Source: Spartobacteria bacterium
GTDB lineage: Bacteria; Verrucomicrobiota; Kiritimatiellia; RZYC01
Assembly: GCA_009930475.1 (NCBI GenBank)
Contig: RZYC01000043.1
Location: 1 to 33,458, forward strand
Reading direction: 5' to 3'
Length of the DNA stretch: 33,458 nucleotides
This document shows, one piece after another, positions 24,889-32,482 of this stretch (position 1 is the stretch's first letter; the number at the start of each line of letters is the position of its first letter). The translations under genes were made by a program, and so were the position numbers. Under the pieces are notes generated by a model. The model was not told the DNA's origin. It did not search any database and was given only the letters and a program-made list of their open reading frames with translations.

Positions 24889-25284
24889 GATCGTTTCTCC
24901 TTGTTGGTGTTGTAGTGTAGTGTTTGTACTTAGAAAAATCAGGCTACAAGGTACACTGGAATCGTCGGGCGAGTCAAACTCATTACGCTTAAAAACATGC
25001 TGCTGATTGCCGTAGTACGGATTTTCAATAACTGGATCTTTTCAATGTAACAACTTCCAATGGTTGGAAATATAGAAATTAAAAGTTCCAGTGATTGAAA
25101 ATTCTTCACACTATGCTGTCGATTGTGGACGGGGATCATATGGAATCATGGGGAAAGTACGGTCGAACAAACATGGAGCTGGCTGTGAACGACAAGCAAT
25201 CATTTGACCCTGAATGGGTCGTTGTGGATCAGCGGAGCATGCGAGCAGTCAAGGGAGTTATGACTTGCCATAAGACAGCGTGAT
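24889..25284. other. 396-bp intergenic region with the palindrome array
   Basis: Besides the array at 25021-25100, no gene is supported. Bases 25095-25283 form an open frame from a TTG codon, but it overlaps the array, has no RBS and looks like chance. GACCCTGAATGGGTC (5-bp stem) lies within 25209-25223. Confidence 0.5.
25021..25100. repeat. Triple phased palindrome array, copy 2 (degenerate outer copies)
   Basis: Three units centred at 25030, 25062 and 25093 (spacing 32 and 31 bp, identical to copy 1). The middle unit TTCCAATGGTTGGAA (25055-25069) is perfect and has the same TGG centre as the middle unit of copy 1. The outer units (TTTTCAATAACTGGATC and AGTTCCAGTGATTGAAA) are decayed. It lies 133 bp upstream of the aldolase start, as copy 1 lies 101 bp upstream of the NDK-like start. 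Confidence 0.75.
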
Positions 25285-25710
25285 TTATTCATCGGGTAGC
25301 TCTTTTATGTCTTTTTCGTTTTCGACATCAGTGTTTTGCTCCCCATTTTCCATGCGACGGCAATTGGCACACTGATTTCGGTCATCCAGAAAAAAGGTCA
25401 TGGAGTCCAGTCGTTTCCTGCAGGAGACGCAGTGCAAGGTAAAAGGAAATGCTTTGGCAATTAGGTAAACCGCAGCCGCAATTGCTAGTGTCACAATAAC
25501 AGGAAATGCCCATATGGGTAAAAATCCTTCAGGCGGCATGACACAGATTGCGCTGGTGTAAACGAAGAAAAATGCGATCGAAATAATAAAATAAGTTCTC
25601 CGTTTTTTGATCGAATAAGGCCCTTTGACCCGCACAATAAATGTGAAAAGAATGCAGAATAGAAAGACGTAGTAAAATTTCTCGGCGACAAATTCCAAAA
25701 GTTGATTCAT
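25285..25710 (-). CDS. Small membrane protein with a C-terminal zinc-ribbon-like motif
   Basis: A 141-residue protein with three membrane helices (about 12-27, 40-58, 66-87), then a cytoplasmic tail with CVSC (Cys94, Cys97) and CANC (Cys114, Cys117), a spacing that fits a zinc ribbon. The last 25 residues are acidic. No family is recognised. AAGGAGCC precedes the ATG. It stands alone on the minus strand. Confidence 0.75.
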   Translation of the reverse strand: MNQLLEFVAEKFYYVFLFCILFTFIVRVKGPYSIKKRRTYFIISIAFFFVYTSAICVMPPEGFLPIWAFPVIVTLAIAAAVYLIAKAFPFTLHCVSCRKRLDSMTFFLDDRNQCANCRRMENGEQNTDVENEKDIKELPDE

Positions 25711-25790
25711 GCAGGGGCTCCTTATTTAATTTGGGACAGTATAGGGAGTGCCAACTGCTTTACAAGCATCTTCTGAACTGATTGAATAAA

Positions 25791-25830
25791 GTGACAGGTA
25801 TAAATTTAACTAACCATTGACTGATGATTG
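25791..25830 (+). repeat. Solo GTGACAG element without a transposase
   Basis: GTGACAGGTA followed at the end of a 19-nt spacer by TTGACT resembles the sequences ahead of RAYT 1 (shared GTGACAGGTA) and RAYT 2 (same 19-nt spacer). It lies in the gap before the GbsR-type regulator, with no transposase next to it. Confidence 0.45.
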
Positions 25831-25887
25831 GGTTTGTGAGATACTGTTGCGTCAGTCGGCGGGTGTTGTCATGACGGTCTTGCGCGT

Positions 25888-25917
25888 GAGCGAGTGCGCG
25901 AGCGAGAGCGAGAGTGG
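25888..25917 (+). repeat. Low-complexity GAGCGA tract
   Basis: A short purine/GC-rich stretch of repeated GAGCGAG/GCGCGAG units just ahead of the regulator promoter. No function can be read. Confidence 0.4.
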
Positions 25918-25922
25918 CTTGC

Positions 25923-25951
25923 TTGACAATGGATCGTGTTTTGAGTATTAA
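25923..25951 (+). promoter_or_regulatory. Sigma-70 promoter of the GbsR-type regulator
   Basis: TTGACA (25923-25928) and TATTAA (25946-25951) are separated by 17 nt and lie 42 bp ahead of the ATG at 25994. Confidence 0.65.
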
Positions 25952-25952
25952 T

Positions 25953-25976
25953 ATCGTTTAGAAACTTCTAAACGAT
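25953..25976. promoter_or_regulatory. Inverted-repeat operator of the GbsR-type regulator
   Basis: Perfect 11-bp half-sites ATCGTTTAGAA (25953-25963) and TTCTAAACGAT (25966-25976) are separated by two bases. They directly follow the -10 box, covering the expected transcription start, which fits autorepression by the dimeric winged-helix protein encoded just downstream. Confidence 0.75.
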
Positions 25977-25993
25977 TAGGACGGTGAGAGCTT

Positions 25994-26476
25994 ATGGACG
26001 CATTGACTGCATCGAGATACGAGATGATTGAAGCGGGTGGGCGTACCGCGCAGGATTTCGGTATGAATCGTTTGCTGGGTCAGATCTACATGCTTCTGTT
26101 CATGAGTCCCGAGCCAGTTTCACTGCAACGTATTGGAGAGCAGTTAAATGTAAGTAAAGCCAGTGCGAGTATTGCTTGTCGTCAACTGGAATCATTTGGT
26201 GCGGTGCGCAAGGCATGGATTATTGGTGATCGTAAAGATTATTATGAAGCCGAAACAGATCTGGGCAGTTTGCTTGGAAAAGGCGTGCTGGATGCGGTGA
26301 ACAAAAAAATAAATTCTGCTCGCCATCAGATTGAGCGAAGTCTAGATTTTCTGGAACAATCTGATACGGATAAAGAGGTTAAGCAGTTTGTTAAAGACCG
26401 GTTGGAGCTGGCTGAAAAGTATCGTTCTCGTGTCGATAAACTGATTAATAACCCCATTGTGAAGAAGTTGATTTAA
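25994..26476 (+). CDS. GbsR/MarR-family transcriptional regulator
   Basis: A 160-residue winged-helix regulator. The HTH runs over about residues 40-70 (VSLQRIGEQLNVSKASASIACRQLESFGAVRKAW), followed by the wing GDRKDYYEA and a C-terminal helical dimerisation region. This is the GbsR branch of MarR regulators, often found beside exopolysaccharide genes. The 24-bp operator between its promoter and start suggests autorepression. It precedes neuA by 93 bp on the same strand and may control the surface-sugar cluster. Confidence 0.88.
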   Translation: MDALTASRYEMIEAGGRTAQDFGMNRLLGQIYMLLFMSPEPVSLQRIGEQLNVSKASASIACRQLESFGAVRKAWIIGDRKDYYEAETDLGSLLGKGVLDAVNKKINSARHQIERSLDFLEQSDTDKEVKQFVKDRLELAEKYRSRVDKLINNPIVKKLI

Positions 26477-26569
26477 ATAATTTGTCGGTTGGTTCCCTGT
26501 TGTACTGGTTTTTCGTGTAGGTTTTTCTTAGGAAACTGACCGGCGCGAAGCGTGCCCTGATCACAATTT

Positions 26570-27259
26570 ATGATTATACTGGCTCTTATTACGGCAAGGG
26601 GGGGCTCCAAGGGGATTCCCCATAAAAACATCGTTAATCTGGGAGGGAAACCCCTGATTGCGTGGACGATTGATGCGGTGAAGCAATGTCGCTCTGTGGA
26701 TCGGGTTGTTGTTTCTACGGACGATGCAGAGATCGCCGATATCTGTCGTCACTTCGGCGCGGAAGTTCCTTTTATGCGTCCAGAAGAATTGGCGCAGGAT
26801 GGGTCGGCTCATATACCCGTGATACAGCATGCCTTGCGCTGGATCGAAAAGACGGAAGGTGTTCTTCCTGATTATGTCCTTCTATTACAGCCCACTTCGC
26901 CCTTTCGCAGTGCAGAAGACATTGATCAGTGTTGTGATCTGGCTATGGAAACGTCTGCGGATGCGGTGGTATCGGTGCGCGAAGTGGAGGATCATCCATA
27001 TTTACAGCGGGCCATCGATGAGCAGGGGCGTCTGCAACCGATCATGACTGTTCCGGATGGCTATTTACGCCGACAGGATATGCCGCCGTTTTATCTGATC
27101 AACGGAGCCATGTATTTATGTCGCACACAGCTGGTGCTGGAGCAGAGTGTGTTGATTCCGCCAGATACCCGGGCATTGGTTATGCCGCCCGAGCGGTCGC
27201 TAGATATTGATACGCCGATGGATCTGGCGTATGCGCGATTTCTGTGTGAGTGTTCGTGA
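26570..27259 (+). CDS. neuA: Acylneuraminate cytidylyltransferase (CMP-sialic acid synthetase type)
   Basis: The enzyme joins CTP and a nonulosonic acid such as N-acetylneuraminate or legionaminate to form the CMP-sugar for surface glycans. The 229-residue protein has the CTP-binding motif ARGGSKGIPHKN (9-20), STDDAEIA, LLQPTSPFR, and the closing SLDIDTPMDLAYAR. All core motifs are intact. No clear RBS precedes the ATG. The sugar cannot be told apart from sequence alone; neuB downstream supports a nonulosonic acid pathway. A neuC-type epimerase is not in the window. Confidence 0.92.
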   Translation: MIILALITARGGSKGIPHKNIVNLGGKPLIAWTIDAVKQCRSVDRVVVSTDDAEIADICRHFGAEVPFMRPEELAQDGSAHIPVIQHALRWIEKTEGVLPDYVLLLQPTSPFRSAEDIDQCCDLAMETSADAVVSVREVEDHPYLQRAIDEQGRLQPIMTVPDGYLRRQDMPPFYLINGAMYLCRTQLVLEQSVLIPPDTRALVMPPERSLDIDTPMDLAYARFLCECS

Positions 27260-27337
27260 TTTTGTTGTTACTGTACGGATTGGTTTCACTGCGATATCGT
27301 TTTTCGGGCAGTTCTGGAAATTTGTGAGAGGAATTTG

Positions 27338-27613
27338 ATGAACAGAAAAAAGGTTATTATTCAGTTTGCTGTGGCAATGATTCTTGCCGCGCTGTGTTTT
27401 CTTTTTCAAAAACTGGGTCACTGGGTGGGAGCCGCGCTGACCTGGCTATTGCTGGTTCCGTTTTTTTACATTGCCTGTTCCACCATGCGTCTGGGGTATC
27501 TTGTCATGGGCATTGATCCCATGGAACGCAAGCTGGATCGGTCATGCGACAGTTATTGGCGGCTGGCTCCGCAGCCCGTTAGAAATGAAGCGTATTACAG
27601 GCGGCAGTCATAG
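27338..27613 (+). CDS. Small membrane protein (SxtJ-like position)
   Basis: A 91-residue protein with two adjacent membrane helices (about 7-24 and 30-50) and a charged C-terminal part with a MGIDPMERKLDR segment. Small two-helix proteins with this kind of end often precede NodU-type carbamoyltransferases and are annotated SxtJ or hypothetical. Its TAG shares one base with the GTG start of the next gene, so the pair is translationally coupled. GAGAGGAA precedes the ATG. Function is unknown. Confidence 0.75.
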   Translation: MNRKKVIIQFAVAMILAALCFLFQKLGHWVGAALTWLLLVPFFYIACSTMRLGYLVMGIDPMERKLDRSCDSYWRLAPQPVRNEAYYRRQS

Positions 27614-28677
27614 TGAATATACTCGGAATCAGCGCTTTCTATCATGATGCGGCAGCGTTGCTTTGTGATGGTAAAATCGTTGCGGCGGCTCAGGAAGAGC
27701 GGTTTACTCGTAAGAAACACGACCCGAATTTCCCGAACAATGCTGTAAAATATTGTCTGGAGGAGGCGGGTATAACGGCAGATGACGTGGATGCGGTCGT
27801 CTTTTACGATAAGCCCATATTAAAATTTTCCCGTATTCTGAAAACATATTTTTCGACGGCTCCCTATGGACTGAAGTCATTTATGATGGCGATGCCGCTT
27901 TGGCTTAAGGAAAAATTGTGGATTCCGATGGAAATCGAAGCCGCTATGGAGAAATGCGGCGCGAAAAAGGAGCTGCCTGTTTATTTTACAGAGCATCACG
28001 AGTCTCATGCCGCCAGTGCATTTCTTCCGTCTCCCTTTGCGTCGTCGGCCATTTTGACCATGGATGGTGTGGGCGAGTGGGCGACGTCTTCGATTGCGCA
28101 TGGCAAAGGCAACAAAGTGGAGATGCATCAAGAAATTAATTTTCCCCATTCTCTCGGCCTGCTTTATTCTGCCTTTACCTATTTCTGCGGATTCAAAGTC
28201 AATTCCGGTGAATACAAATTAATGGGGCTCGCTCCCTATGGAAAACCGACGTATGTCAAAAGGATTTATGAACATTTGATCGATGTTAAAGAGGATGGCT
28301 CCTTTCGTCTGAATCTTGCGTATTTTGATTATATGGGTGGTCTGAAAATGACCAATGAAAAGTTTGCACCGCTTTTCGGAGGTCCGCCTCGTAAAGCCGA
28401 ATCAGAATTGTCGCAGCGGGAAATGGATCTGGCGCGTTCGATTCAGGTCGTTACCGAGGAAATTGTGGAAAAAATGGTCATTCATGCCCGGAAAATTACG
28501 GGAGAGAAGAATCTCTGTCTGGCCGGCGGGGTGGCACTGAACTGTGTCAGCAACGGAAAGCTTCTGAAAAAGAAAATATTCGATCATATTTGGATCCAGC
28601 CTGCAGCCGGGGATGCCGGTGGTGCACTGGTTTTTGTAGGCCAGTCTACGGCTCCTTTTATTTATACCTTATTTTGA
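27613..28677 (+). CDS. NodU-type carbamoyltransferase, truncated after the Kae1-like domain
   Basis: Carbamoyltransferases of this family (NodU, CmcH, TobZ) move a carbamoyl group to a sugar or antibiotic hydroxyl and normally have 550-610 residues: a Kae1-like domain, then a YrdC-like domain. This protein has 354. The first 339 residues match well (ILGISAFYHDAAA, HHESHAASAF with His128 and His132, NSGEYKLMGLAPYG, CLAGGVALNCVSNGK, QPAAGDAGGAL with Asp334). The last 15 residues are unrelated and end at TGA. The C-terminal domain is absent and no piece of it is visible before neuB. The start is GTG. The gene is probably non-functional as a carbamoyltransferase. Confidence 0.88.
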   Translation: MNILGISAFYHDAAALLCDGKIVAAAQEERFTRKKHDPNFPNNAVKYCLEEAGITADDVDAVVFYDKPILKFSRILKTYFSTAPYGLKSFMMAMPLWLKEKLWIPMEIEAAMEKCGAKKELPVYFTEHHESHAASAFLPSPFASSAILTMDGVGEWATSSIAHGKGNKVEMHQEINFPHSLGLLYSAFTYFCGFKVNSGEYKLMGLAPYGKPTYVKRIYEHLIDVKEDGSFRLNLAYFDYMGGLKMTNEKFAPLFGGPPRKAESELSQREMDLARSIQVVTEEIVEKMVIHARKITGEKNLCLAGGVALNCVSNGKLLKKKIFDHIWIQPAAGDAGGALVFVGQSTAPFIYTLF

Positions 28678-28699
28678 TTTTGGGGATCAGTTGTAAGCA

Positions 28700-29557
28700 A
28701 TGAAAATAGAAAATAAACAAATCGGCGCCGGCCAGCCCTGCTACATCATCGCAGAGATCGGCATCAATCACAACGGTTCATTGGACACCGCCAAAAAGCT
28801 TATTGATGCTGCTTCGGTAGCCGGCTGTGATGCGGTCAAATTTCAGAAGCGCGATCCGGACGTCTGTGTGCCTGAAGAACAGAAATCCCGCATGCGGGAA
28901 ACGCCCTGGGGCTATATTTCGTATCTGGATTATCGCTATAAGGTGGAATTCGGACTGGAGGAATATCAGGAAATCGATCGCTACTGCCGTGAAAAGCACA
29001 TCGACTGGTTTGTCTCCTGCTGGGATGAATTATCTGTAGACTGGATGGAGACTCATTTTGTGCCCGTGGCCTATAAAATCCCGTCGGCCTGTATCACCCA
29101 GTTGTCGTTGCTGTCGCGTTACAAGGCGACGGGGCGGCCGCTGATTATTTCCAGTGGTATGTCCACCATGGATCAGGTGGTGACGGCGGTACAGGCATTG
29201 GAGGGTGCAGAATTAGCCCTGATGCATTGCACCAGCACCTATCCCTGTCCCAATCAGGAATTGAATTTACGCATGATCCAGACGCTGGCGCAGCAGTTTG
29301 ACCTGCCGGTGGGCTATTCCGGCCATGAAGTCGGACTGCAGACCACCTTGGCCGCAGTGGCACTGGGTGCACAGCTGGTGGAACGTCACATTACGCTGGA
29401 TCGCGCGATGTGGGGAACCGATCAGGCGGCCTCCATAGAACCCGGCGGATTGTTTCGGCTGGTGCGCGATATCCGCATTATCGAAGCGGCTATGGGGGAC
29501 GGGGTGAAATGTGTTTACGATTCCGAAAAGCCCATTGCCGCCAAACTTAGGAAATAG
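28700..29557 (+). CDS. neuB: N-acetylneuraminate synthase family protein, without SAF domain
   Basis: NeuB-type enzymes condense phosphoenolpyruvate with an N-acetyl sugar to form a nonulosonic acid. The 285-residue protein covers the TIM barrel: IIAEIGINHNGS, AVKFQKRDPD, KIPSACITQLSLL, ISSGMSTMDQV, LMHCTSTYPCP, PVGYSGHEVGL, VERHITLDR and VYDSEKP. Usual NeuB/LegI/PseI proteins have 330-350 residues with a C-terminal antifreeze-like (SAF) domain, which is missing here. A group of SAF-less family members exists, so this may be natural. With neuA it supports nonulosonic acid synthesis. The product name beyond the family is open. Confidence 0.9.
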   Translation: MKIENKQIGAGQPCYIIAEIGINHNGSLDTAKKLIDAASVAGCDAVKFQKRDPDVCVPEEQKSRMRETPWGYISYLDYRYKVEFGLEEYQEIDRYCREKHIDWFVSCWDELSVDWMETHFVPVAYKIPSACITQLSLLSRYKATGRPLIISSGMSTMDQVVTAVQALEGAELALMHCTSTYPCPNQELNLRMIQTLAQQFDLPVGYSGHEVGLQTTLAAVALGAQLVERHITLDRAMWGTDQAASIEPGGLFRLVRDIRIIEAAMGDGVKCVYDSEKPIAAKLRK

Positions 29558-29561
29558 CACT

Positions 29562-30002
29562 GTGTTATCGATTTCGACACCCGGCGAAGATGCTCGAAAA
29601 ACGAAATTAGAATGGATGTCGTCCATCGCCCATTTTCTCATGCAGTACGATGCATTGGATATGGCCTATCTTTACGGATCTTTTGCCAAAGGAACCGCGC
29701 GAAAAACCTCGGATATCGATATTGCAGTGGCTGGAATCAAGCCGTTGACGGCGTCGCTATTGCTGGAGCTGATGAATGGACTGGCATCGTTAACCCACCG
29801 AGAAATTGATCTTATCGATCTCCAGCAGGTGAATGGGTTGATCTTACGGGAAGCCATGCAAGGGGATGACCTTTTTTGCCGTAATATTGTTGTGAGGGAA
29901 CAACTGATGAAAAAGCTGGTTTATGATCAAGAAGATTTTATGCCGTTGCGCCGTAAAATGATGGAACGGCGGCGCCACTTGGAGCTGTATGGCCATGACT
30001 GA
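29562..30002 (+). CDS. mntA: MntA-like nucleotidyltransferase antitoxin (type VII TA)
   Basis: A minimal nucleotidyltransferase of the MNT family. The motif GS-x10-DxD is exact: Gly39-Ser40, then Asp51 and Asp53 in SDIDIAV. In MntA-HepT systems this enzyme adds AMP groups to a tyrosine of the HEPN toxin and silences it. The GTG start at 29562 is preferred because it lies just after the neuB stop with AGGA upstream; the open frame extends to 29511 inside neuB. The gene overlaps the HEPN gene by 14 bp. From this start the product has 146 residues. Confidence 0.87.
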   Translation: MLSISTPGEDARKTKLEWMSSIAHFLMQYDALDMAYLYGSFAKGTARKTSDIDIAVAGIKPLTASLLLELMNGLASLTHREIDLIDLQQVNGLILREAMQGDDLFCRNIVVREQLMKKLVYDQEDFMPLRRKMMERRRHLELYGHD

Positions 30003-30408
30003 TGTGCTCGCTGTGAAAACTGATGCGTTATTGCGTTGTTTGCGTCGCATCGAAAGCAAGCTGCCATTGAGTATCACGAAGCTGGAAGAAGATTTTGATG
30101 TGCAGGATATCATTGTGCTGAATCTTGAACGTGCTGTGCAGCAGTCCGTAGATATTGCTATGCACCTGCTTGCCCAATCAGGACAACGAGTTCCAGAGAC
30201 CATGAGGGACTCCTTTGACGCATTGTTCAAACAGGGGCATATTACTTCAGAAACGGCGGAGAAAATGAAGCATGCCGTTGGATTTCGAAATGTTGCGGTG
30301 CATACCTATCAGCAAATTAATTGGGATATCGTTCACAGCGTCATTCATCATCACCTGAATGATTTTCGTGATTTCCTGAAAGAAATCAGCCCCGTCGTTA
30401 GACCGTAA
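29989..30408 (+). CDS. hepT: HepT-like HEPN ribonuclease toxin (type VII TA, DUF86)
   Basis: A helical HEPN-domain protein of 139 residues with the RX4HXY motif of HepT toxins (Arg100, His105, Tyr107 in RNVAVHTY). The Arg and His are the RNase active site; the Tyr is the residue AMPylated by MntA. The helix DIIVLNLERAVQQSVDIAMHLL is typical of DUF86. It overlaps mntA, fitting coupled translation. An alternative ATG lies at 29995. The pair sits between neuB and the exporter permease, so it may have inserted into the sugar cluster or stabilise it. Confidence 0.9.
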   Translation: MAMTDVLAVKTDALLRCLRRIESKLPLSITKLEEDFDVQDIIVLNLERAVQQSVDIAMHLLAQSGQRVPETMRDSFDALFKQGHITSETAEKMKHAVGFRNVAVHTYQQINWDIVHSVIHHHLNDFRDFLKEISPVVRP

Positions 30409-30525
30409 TCGATAAAAAGAATGTGAACTACGAATTTTACGGATGTACGCGCATACCTTTTTGTGAATTCTCGCGGCTGCTCAAGAACGACGAATCAAGA
30501 ACCCTGAACTCCAAAAAAATACCCT
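30409..30525 (+). other. Intergenic segment with a dispersed-repeat fragment
   Basis: The stretch around 30457-30476 (CCTTTTTGTGAATTCTCGC) resembles 31690-31706 in the larger repeat region downstream. No clear RBS or terminator is visible before the permease gene. Confidence 0.35.
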
Positions 30526-31386
30526 ATGACAAAAGAACTCCCCCTTACCGTTTACTCCCCTGAATCTGGCTTAAGCAATCCGTGCCAGCTGCTGAAAGAG
30601 CTGATTCGGGATATGTTTTCGCCGCAGACGCATGAACTGGCCATTGCACTGCTGAAACGTGATATCAAGGGGCAGTATCGCATGAGCTTTTTAGGTTTGC
30701 TATGGATGTTTGTTCCCGTCATCGTCAATACCTTTGTCTGGGTATTTCTCAATAAGCAGAATGTATTAAATGTGGGAACAACCAGTATTCCTTATCCCGT
30801 TTATGTGTTTGCCGGCACACTGATGTGGAATTCCTTCACGCAGGGACTTACCGCTCCCATTGGTGCCGTTAACAAGGAGCGGGGCATGCTGACTAAATTG
30901 CAATTTCCCCGCGAAGCCCTGCTTGTGACCGGCCTCGCCAAACTGCTTTTCGATACCATTGTTCAGTTAGCTGTGTTTTTGCCGGTATTTCTCTGGTATC
31001 ACATGCCGCTGACCAGCTGGTTGCTGCTCATACCTGTCGTGGTCATTGCCACTCCCTTCTGCGGCTATGCCATCGGTGTTATGTTGACTCCCGCAGCGCT
31101 CTTGTTCAGTGATCTCGTATATATGATTCCTTTTGTGGTACGCTTCTGGTTTTTTCTCACCCCCATTATCTACCCGGTACCCCACAATGGACTCATCGGA
31201 TGGATTGCCCGCCTGAATCCGGCTACGCCATTGATTGTCACCGCCCGTGATGTGCTCTCCGGCCAACCCCCCACCATGCTTCCCCAATATTTCATCACGG
31301 TCGGTGCCTGCATGTTGCTATGTTTTGCCGGTCTTATCATCTACCGTTTGGCGATGCCCATTGTGATTGAACGTATGTCCGCGTAG
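30526..31386 (+). CDS. ABC-2 type polysaccharide exporter permease (Wzm/KpsM-like)
   Basis: A 286-residue membrane protein with about six helices after a cytoplasmic N-terminal segment. It has the ABC-2 features of O-antigen/capsule exporters: LLKRDIKGQYRMSFLGLLWMFVPVI, FAGTLMWNSFTQGL, NKERGMLTKLQFPREAL, and FWFFLTPIIYPVP with ARLNPATPLI near the end. Such permeases pair with a Wzt/KpsT ATPase. Here the ATPase is only a remnant about 760 bp downstream, so the exporter may be inactive or use an ATPase encoded elsewhere. The N-terminal segment PLTVYSPESGL resembles that of related exporter permeases. Confidence 0.9.
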   Translation: MTKELPLTVYSPESGLSNPCQLLKELIRDMFSPQTHELAIALLKRDIKGQYRMSFLGLLWMFVPVIVNTFVWVFLNKQNVLNVGTTSIPYPVYVFAGTLMWNSFTQGLTAPIGAVNKERGMLTKLQFPREALLVTGLAKLLFDTIVQLAVFLPVFLWYHMPLTSWLLLIPVVVIATPFCGYAIGVMLTPAALLFSDLVYMIPFVVRFWFFLTPIIYPVPHNGLIGWIARLNPATPLIVTARDVLSGQPPTMLPQYFITVGACMLLCFAGLIIYRLAMPIVIERMSA

Positions 31387-32145
31387 AAGGCCCGGATAGG
31401 GGAGGGCAATGGGAGGTGCTCAATGATGTATCGCACTAATTTGCGCTCTCTATTCCTCGGTCAAGTTTGCTCTAGTGAATGAAATGAACGGTTGTGAAAA
31501 AATATTCAGCCACCCGTTCCCGTTGGTCACTGGAGTACACGGAGGGGATAGGTAGAAGTTTTAAGTCTGGGGGCAGAAGCTGAGCTCCGTGTCCTCCGTG
31601 CTCTCCAGCGATAGCGGGTGGTAGAAAGAAAACAATGTCAGCCACGAAAAGGCGAAGAATGCGCAAAAACGCGGGTTATGCGGGATATTCTTTTTGTGAA
31701 TCTTGAGCCTTTTCGTGGCAATGCTCCCGTCTCAATTAGTGCAGATAAGTGATTCACTTACAACCGCTTCGCTAGAGGAATTCAGAGAGGTTATCCCTAC
31801 TTTATTCCTCGGCCAAGTTTGCTCTAACGACCAACGGGAGTGGTTGTGAAAGGAAATCTTAAAATGTTTTTTCTCTCACAAAGCCACAAAGCTCACGGAG
31901 ACCGTTTGATTTAGCGGTTGGTAGCAAGAAAGTATTTATTATGTCAGATGAAGTTTTAGTTAAAGTAGATGGGGAGGTAGAAAAGGGCTGAATGGTGAAA
32001 TCTGAAGGCTGAAATTGGTGAGTAATAAATAAGGGTGGAACCCTCAAATGTAGGACAGTATTTCTAAGTGAAAATTATGAAAAAACAAAAAGAAAATTCA
32101 TTCCTTCCAAAGCCCTCAGCTTTCACCTTTCACCCCTCATCCCTC
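31387..32145. repeat. Non-coding mosaic of dispersed repeats
   Basis: No gene is supported here. It contains two copies of a CCTCGG[TC]CAAGTTTGCTCTA unit (31454 and 31807 onward), a third lying at about 33170. It also has TGAGCTCCGTGTCCTC (31581), TCACTGGAGTACACG (31527) and AGCGGGTGGTAGAAA (31613), each found again after the NTase gene. Bases 31760-31832 match 33122-33196 loosely over about 75 bp. Near its end, 31985-32025 is an imperfect inverted copy of 32108-32145. These look like mobile or recombinogenic repeats at the edge of the sugar locus. Confidence 0.65.
31641..31719. repeat. 13-bp perfect inverted repeat, 79-bp hairpin-forming unit
   Basis: GCCACGAAAAGGC (31641-31653) and GCCTTTTCGTGGC (31707-31719) are exact inverted copies enclosing 53 bp, with further partial pairing inside. 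No coding sequence is present. It may be a small non-autonomous element or an RNA hairpin. Confidence 0.7.
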
Positions 32146-32429
32146 TCTCCGAATGCCTGGGACTTATCGGACACAATGGTGCTGGGAAAAGTACATTGCT
32201 CAAAATGCTGAATGGACTCATCAAGCACGATCAGGGGCGCATCGGGGCACTGATCGAATTGGGGGCCGGATTCAATCCCATTCTGGCCGGACGGGAAAAT
32301 ATCTACAACAAAGGGGCGGTACTCGGCTTCACCAGAAAAGAAATCGATGCAAAATATGATGAGATCGTAGATTTTGCAGAGAGCGAAGAATTTGTCGATA
32401 TGCATATACAAAATTATAAAGAAAGATAG
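32146..32429 (+). pseudogene. Remnant of a Wzt/KpsT-like ABC exporter ATPase
   Basis: From about 32146 the frame encodes ECLGLIGHNGAGKSTLLKMLNG (Walker A), then IGALIELGAGFNPILAGRENI and VDFAESEEFVDMHIQNY before a stop at 32427-32429. This is the middle of a polysaccharide-export ATPase. The N-terminal 40 or so residues, about six residues between HDQGRI and GALIEL, and everything from the signature (SSGM) and Walker B onward are missing. An internal ATG at 32196 gives only 77 residues. The break on the left side lies directly against the repeat mosaic. It was probably the partner of the permease at 30526. Confidence 0.85.
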
Positions 32430-32482
32430 GAACATCTACTGATTCTTGTGTAGTGTAAACTGAGAATTGCGAGGACAATAAA

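Noticed and set aside
25095-25283. A 62-residue plus-strand frame starting at TTG
   Set aside because: It overlaps the palindrome array, lacks an RBS and resembles no protein.
31472-31666. A 64-residue minus-strand frame and other short frames in 31387-32145
   Set aside because: They read through dispersed repeat modules, without RBS or domain signals.
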